Below the pieces are notes generated by a model that was not told the origin of the DNA, searched no databases, and saw nothing but the letters and a program-made list of their open reading frames with translations. A program made the translations under genes and the position numbers. From PALSA-555 sp035468285 (lineage in GTDB: Bacteria > Actinomycetota > Acidimicrobiia > IMCC26256 > PALSA-555), in NCBI GenBank assembly GCA_035468285.1, contig DATISY010000039.1, forward strand, positions 1 to 16,029: 16,029 nucleotides of DNA, in the 5' to 3' direction. Shown piece by piece: positions 13,934 to 16,029 of this stretch (positions within the stretch are counted from its first letter, which is position 1; the number at the start of each line of letters is the position of its first letter).

Positions 13934-14176
13934 ATGGCGATGCGGGCGACCGGTTCCTGGCGTAACCAGGCCCGATGTCGGGGCGTGGACCCCGAGATCT
14001 TCCATCCCAGCGACGAGGACGACGGCGAGGCCGCCAAAGCGATCTGTGCCGTCTGCCCGGTCCGGGAGGCGTGCCTCGAATACGCCCTGACCACCCGGGA
14101 GAAGGAAGGCGTGTGGGGCGGCCTCACCGCCCGGGAACGCCGCCGGGTGATCCGCCAGCGCCGCAAGAGCGCATAG
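13934..14176 (+). CDS. WhiB-family iron-sulfur transcriptional regulator
   Basis: From ATG 13934 the protein is 80 residues, typical for the family (about 80-130). The four [4Fe-4S] cysteines are Cys15, Cys38, Cys41 and Cys47, in the pattern C-x22-C-x2-C-x5-C. The turn GVWGGL (59-64) and a basic C-terminus (RERRRVIRQRRK) for DNA or sigma-factor contact follow. WhiB proteins bind the housekeeping sigma factor region 4 and respond to redox or nitric oxide. The form is closest to short WhiB1/WhiB2-like members, and there is no WhiB7-type AT-hook. An AGAAAG ribosome-binding match (13917-13922) lies 11 bases before the ATG. An extended start at GTG 13850 is disfavoured. The gene precedes acyl-CoA dehydrogenase and trpD on the same strand. 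Confidence 0.94.
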   Translation: MAMRATGSWRNQARCRGVDPEIFHPSDEDDGEAAKAICAVCPVREACLEYALTTREKEGVWGGLTARERRRVIRQRRKSA

Positions 14177-14212
14177 CGAAGGCGCGCCCGGAGGCGCCCC
14201 GGGGAGCCCAGA

Positions 14213-14218
14213 TACCCT
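14213..14218 (+). promoter_or_regulatory. leaderless -10 box (TACCCT) for the acyl-CoA dehydrogenase gene
   Basis: TACCCT is followed by six bases (CAAGCG) and the GTG at 14225. This spacing puts the transcription start at the G of the start codon. The nearest purine tract (GGGGAG, 14201-14206) is 18 bases away and too far to act as a ribosome-binding sequence. Confidence 0.45.
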
Positions 14219-14224
14219 CAAGCG

Positions 14225-15391
14225 GTGCACGTCGACCTGTCGCCCGAGCACGCCGAGCTGCAGGCCACCGGCCGGAAGCTCGCCCAGGAGCGCATCGCGC
14301 CCCGGGCCCGAGAGATCGACGTGTCCGAGGAGTACCCCCAGGACCTCTTCGACCTGTTCGTCGAGACCGGCCTCTCCGGACTGTGCGTCCCCGAATCGCT
14401 GGGCGGGTCCGGTGCCGGGATCTTCGGCCTCGCGCTGGCCATCGAAGAGGTCGCCAAGTACTCCAACGCCGCCGCCCTCATGCTCCTCCTGACACGGCTC
14501 CCGACCGGGCCGCTGCTCATCGCGGGCAACGAGGAGCAGCAACGCCGCTTCGTCACCCCCGTCGCCACCGGGGAGGCGCGCGCCGCGTTCGGGCTCTCCG
14601 AGCCCCAGGCCGGCAGCGACGTCATGGGCATGCGGACCCGGGCCCGTCCCGACGGCGACGACTGGGTCATCACCGGCACCAAGTGCTGGATGTCCGGTGT
14701 CCGCCAGGCCGACTGGTACTGCATCTTCGCCAAGACCGGCCCCGTCGACTCCCGCGCCCACGACAGCGTCTCGGCGTTCGTCGTCGAACGTGACCGTCCC
14801 GGCGTCTCCCTCGGCTCCGTCGACCGCAAGATGGGAGTCAAGGGGGTCGACACCGGGGAGCTGCTCCTCGACGAGGTCCGCGTCCCCGCGGCGAACGTGG
14901 TCGGCGAGATCGGAGGCTTCCGTCTCGCCATGCTCGGGCTGAACGCCATGCGTCCCATCGTCGCGGCCCGCGGCATCGGCCTCGCCGAAGGCGCGCTCAT
15001 GTACGCCGTCGAGTACGTTCGGAACCGCCAGGCGTTCGAACGTACAATCGCCGACTTCCAAGGCATCCAGTGGAAGATCGCCGAGCTCGCGACGGAGATC
15101 GAAGCGGCTCGACTCCTGACCTATCGAGCCGCGTGGATGGCGGACCGAGGGCAGTTCACGAAGGAGTGGGTCCCGTTCCTCTCCATGGCGAAGTACTACG
15201 CCACCGAGCTCGGTGTGAAGGTCTCGGGCGAGGCGCTCCAGATGCTCGGCGCCGCCGGGTACATGAAGGACCACCCGCTCGAGCTCTACTACCGCGATGC
15301 CAAGCAGCTGACGATCGTCGAAGGCACCAGCCAGATCCAGCTCGGGCTGATCGCCCGCGGTGTCCTGGACCACGACCTGTGGTGGGACTAG
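14225..15391 (+). CDS. acyl-CoA dehydrogenase
   Basis: This FAD enzyme catalyses alpha,beta-dehydrogenation of acyl-CoA, the first step of beta-oxidation or of related branched-chain or amino-acid breakdown, passing electrons to electron-transfer flavoprotein. The 388-residue length is standard. Motifs: FGLSEPQAGSD (122-132, FAD/substrate binding), KMGVKGVDTGEL (202-213), VRNRQAFERTIADFQ (265-279), LQMLGAAGYMKDHPLELYYRDAK (338-360 region) and IVEGTSQIQ, whose Glu366 is at the position of the catalytic base of MCAD-type enzymes. The GTG start at 14225 has a leaderless layout with TACCCT six bases upstream. It lies 48 bases after whiB and 38 bases before trpD. Chain-length preference cannot be read from sequence. 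Confidence 0.96.
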   Translation: MHVDLSPEHAELQATGRKLAQERIAPRAREIDVSEEYPQDLFDLFVETGLSGLCVPESLGGSGAGIFGLALAIEEVAKYSNAAALMLLLTRLPTGPLLIAGNEEQQRRFVTPVATGEARAAFGLSEPQAGSDVMGMRTRARPDGDDWVITGTKCWMSGVRQADWYCIFAKTGPVDSRAHDSVSAFVVERDRPGVSLGSVDRKMGVKGVDTGELLLDEVRVPAANVVGEIGGFRLAMLGLNAMRPIVAARGIGLAEGALMYAVEYVRNRQAFERTIADFQGIQWKIAELATEIEAARLLTYRAAWMADRGQFTKEWVPFLSMAKYYATELGVKVSGEALQMLGAAGYMKDHPLELYYRDAKQLTIVEGTSQIQLGLIARGVLDHDLWWD

Positions 15392-15429
15392 CCCGTGCCG
15401 TCCTCCCCCCTGTCCCGCCGGCGGCCGCG

Positions 15430-16029
15430 ATGACCGGCCCGTCGCCATTGTGGCCCGACGTGCTCGGTCGCCTCGTCCGCCGCGACGAGCTCCCCGCGGT
15501 GCTCGCCGAGTCCGCCCTCGCCGCGATCCTCGACGGCGACGCCACCCACGCGCAGATCGCCGCGTTCGGCGTCGCGCTGCGCGCCAAAGGCGAGACACCC
15601 GCCGAGCTCGCCGCGCTGGTCCGCGCGCTCCTCGCACACGCCGACCACGTCGCGTGGGACGGACCCGAACCGCTCGTCGACACCTGCGGGACCGGCGGTG
15701 ACCGCGCCGGCACCATCAACATCTCGACCATCGCCGCGCTCATCGCGGCCGGCGCCGGCGCGCACGTCGCCAAGCACGGCAACCGGGCCGCGTCGTCCCG
15801 GTGCGGCTCCGCCGACGTCCTCGAGGCGCTCGGCGTCGTCATCAGCCTCGGCCCTGACGGCGTCGTGCGCTGCCTGCGCGACGCCCGGATCGGCTTCTGC
15901 TTCGCGCAGCGGTTCCACGCCGCGCTCCGGCACGCCGCCGCGGTGCGCGCCGAGCTGGGCATCCCCACGACCGTCAACTTCCTCGGCCCCCTCGCCAACC
16001 CCGCGGGCGCGACGCGCCGGACGGTCGGG
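15430..16029 (+). CDS. trpD: anthranilate phosphoribosyltransferase, 5' part (cut by the right edge)
   Basis: TrpD joins anthranilate and PRPP to give phosphoribosyl-anthranilate, step two of tryptophan synthesis. The first 200 codons are visible from ATG 15430 to the last base; family members are about 340 residues. The N-terminal helical region is followed by DTCGTGGD (84-91, PRPP/magnesium loop), NISTIAA, KHGNRAASS (115-123), the FAQRFHAALRHAAAVRAEL segment corresponding to the FAPxxHPAM...RxEL region, and VNFLGPLANP. The Pro to Ala change at HPA is a minor departure. The gene starts 38 bases after the acyl-CoA dehydrogenase stop with no strong ribosome-binding sequence, so co-transcription is likely but unproven. 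No other trp gene is visible here. Confidence 0.93.
   Translation, partial: MTGPSPLWPDVLGRLVRRDELPAVLAESALAAILDGDATHAQIAAFGVALRAKGETPAELAALVRALLAHADHVAWDGPEPLVDTCGTGGDRAGTINISTIAALIAAGAGAHVAKHGNRAASSRCGSADVLEALGVVISLGPDGVVRCLRDARIGFCFAQRFHAALRHAAAVRAELGIPTTVNFLGPLANPAGATRRTVG

Noticed and set aside
13831..13965. 44-codon upstream frame before and overlapping the whiB start, as a regulatory uORF
   Set aside because: Begins before the predicted whiB transcript, and the purine tract directly abuts its GTG; no stronger sign of translation.
13721..15637. 638-codon open frame on the minus strand
   Set aside because: Antisense to whiB, acyl-CoA dehydrogenase and trpD; composition is arginine/glycine/aspartate-rich with no domain.
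1..16029. CRISPR arrays, tRNA/rRNA, insertion sequences, toxin-antitoxin or phage genes
   Set aside because: No regularly spaced repeats, no tRNA-like cloverleaf, no transposase/integrase motifs and no small paired genes were seen.

Overview
The window looks like chromosomal DNA of a very GC-rich actinobacterium. The case rests on a WhiB-type iron-sulfur regulator, a wax ester synthase/diacylglycerol acyltransferase (WS/DGAT) paralogue, frequent GTG starts, strongly G/C-biased third codon positions, and several genes with a TANNNT box only 6-9 bases before the start codon. An Acidimicrobiia-like lineage is possible but not provable from this stretch. I see no phage, transposase, integrase, CRISPR array, tRNA or rRNA.

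Layout, left to right. (1) 1-1366, minus: WS/DGAT acyltransferase, cut by the left edge. It is divergent from a doubtful small plus-strand gene at 1413-1880; the gap holds an 18-bp perfect palindrome and a 3 x 10-bp tandem repeat. (2) 1843-2940, minus: DapB-N-like Rossmann dehydrogenase, divergent from a secreted protein of unknown function at 3050-3745. The gap carries a 10-bp inverted repeat. (3) 3759-6692, minus: 977-residue cytoplasmic PAS(x4)-GGDEF-EAL protein with both catalytic sites and the inhibitory site apparently intact. (4) 6870-9172, minus: a two-gene operon, SDR-like protein then family III CoA-transferase, joined by a 4-base GTGA overlap. (5) 9307-10508, plus: CadD-family transporter, then a pentapeptide-repeat lipoprotein. 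(6) 10492-11499, minus: Aur1/PAP2_3-type membrane phosphotransferase, divergent from a GT-C (ArnT/PMT_2-like) glycosyltransferase at 11630-13138. (7) 13161-13628, minus: small multi-pass membrane protein. (8) 13934-16029, plus: whiB-like gene, acyl-CoA dehydrogenase, and the start of trpD (anthranilate phosphoribosyltransferase), cut by the right edge.

How the genes may work together: WS/DGAT, the CoA-transferase and the acyl-CoA dehydrogenase all handle acyl-CoA and point to a lipid-storing or lipid-degrading lifestyle. The PAP2_3 enzyme and GT-C enzyme share one divergent promoter region and could form a lipid-linked glycan or phosphoinositol-lipid module of the envelope. The PAS-GGDEF-EAL protein is a free-standing c-di-GMP switch. 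Most genes are single units in alternating orientation, so much of the interest lies in the short divergent gaps. I did not find a clearly new multi-gene system; the best leads are listed as findings.
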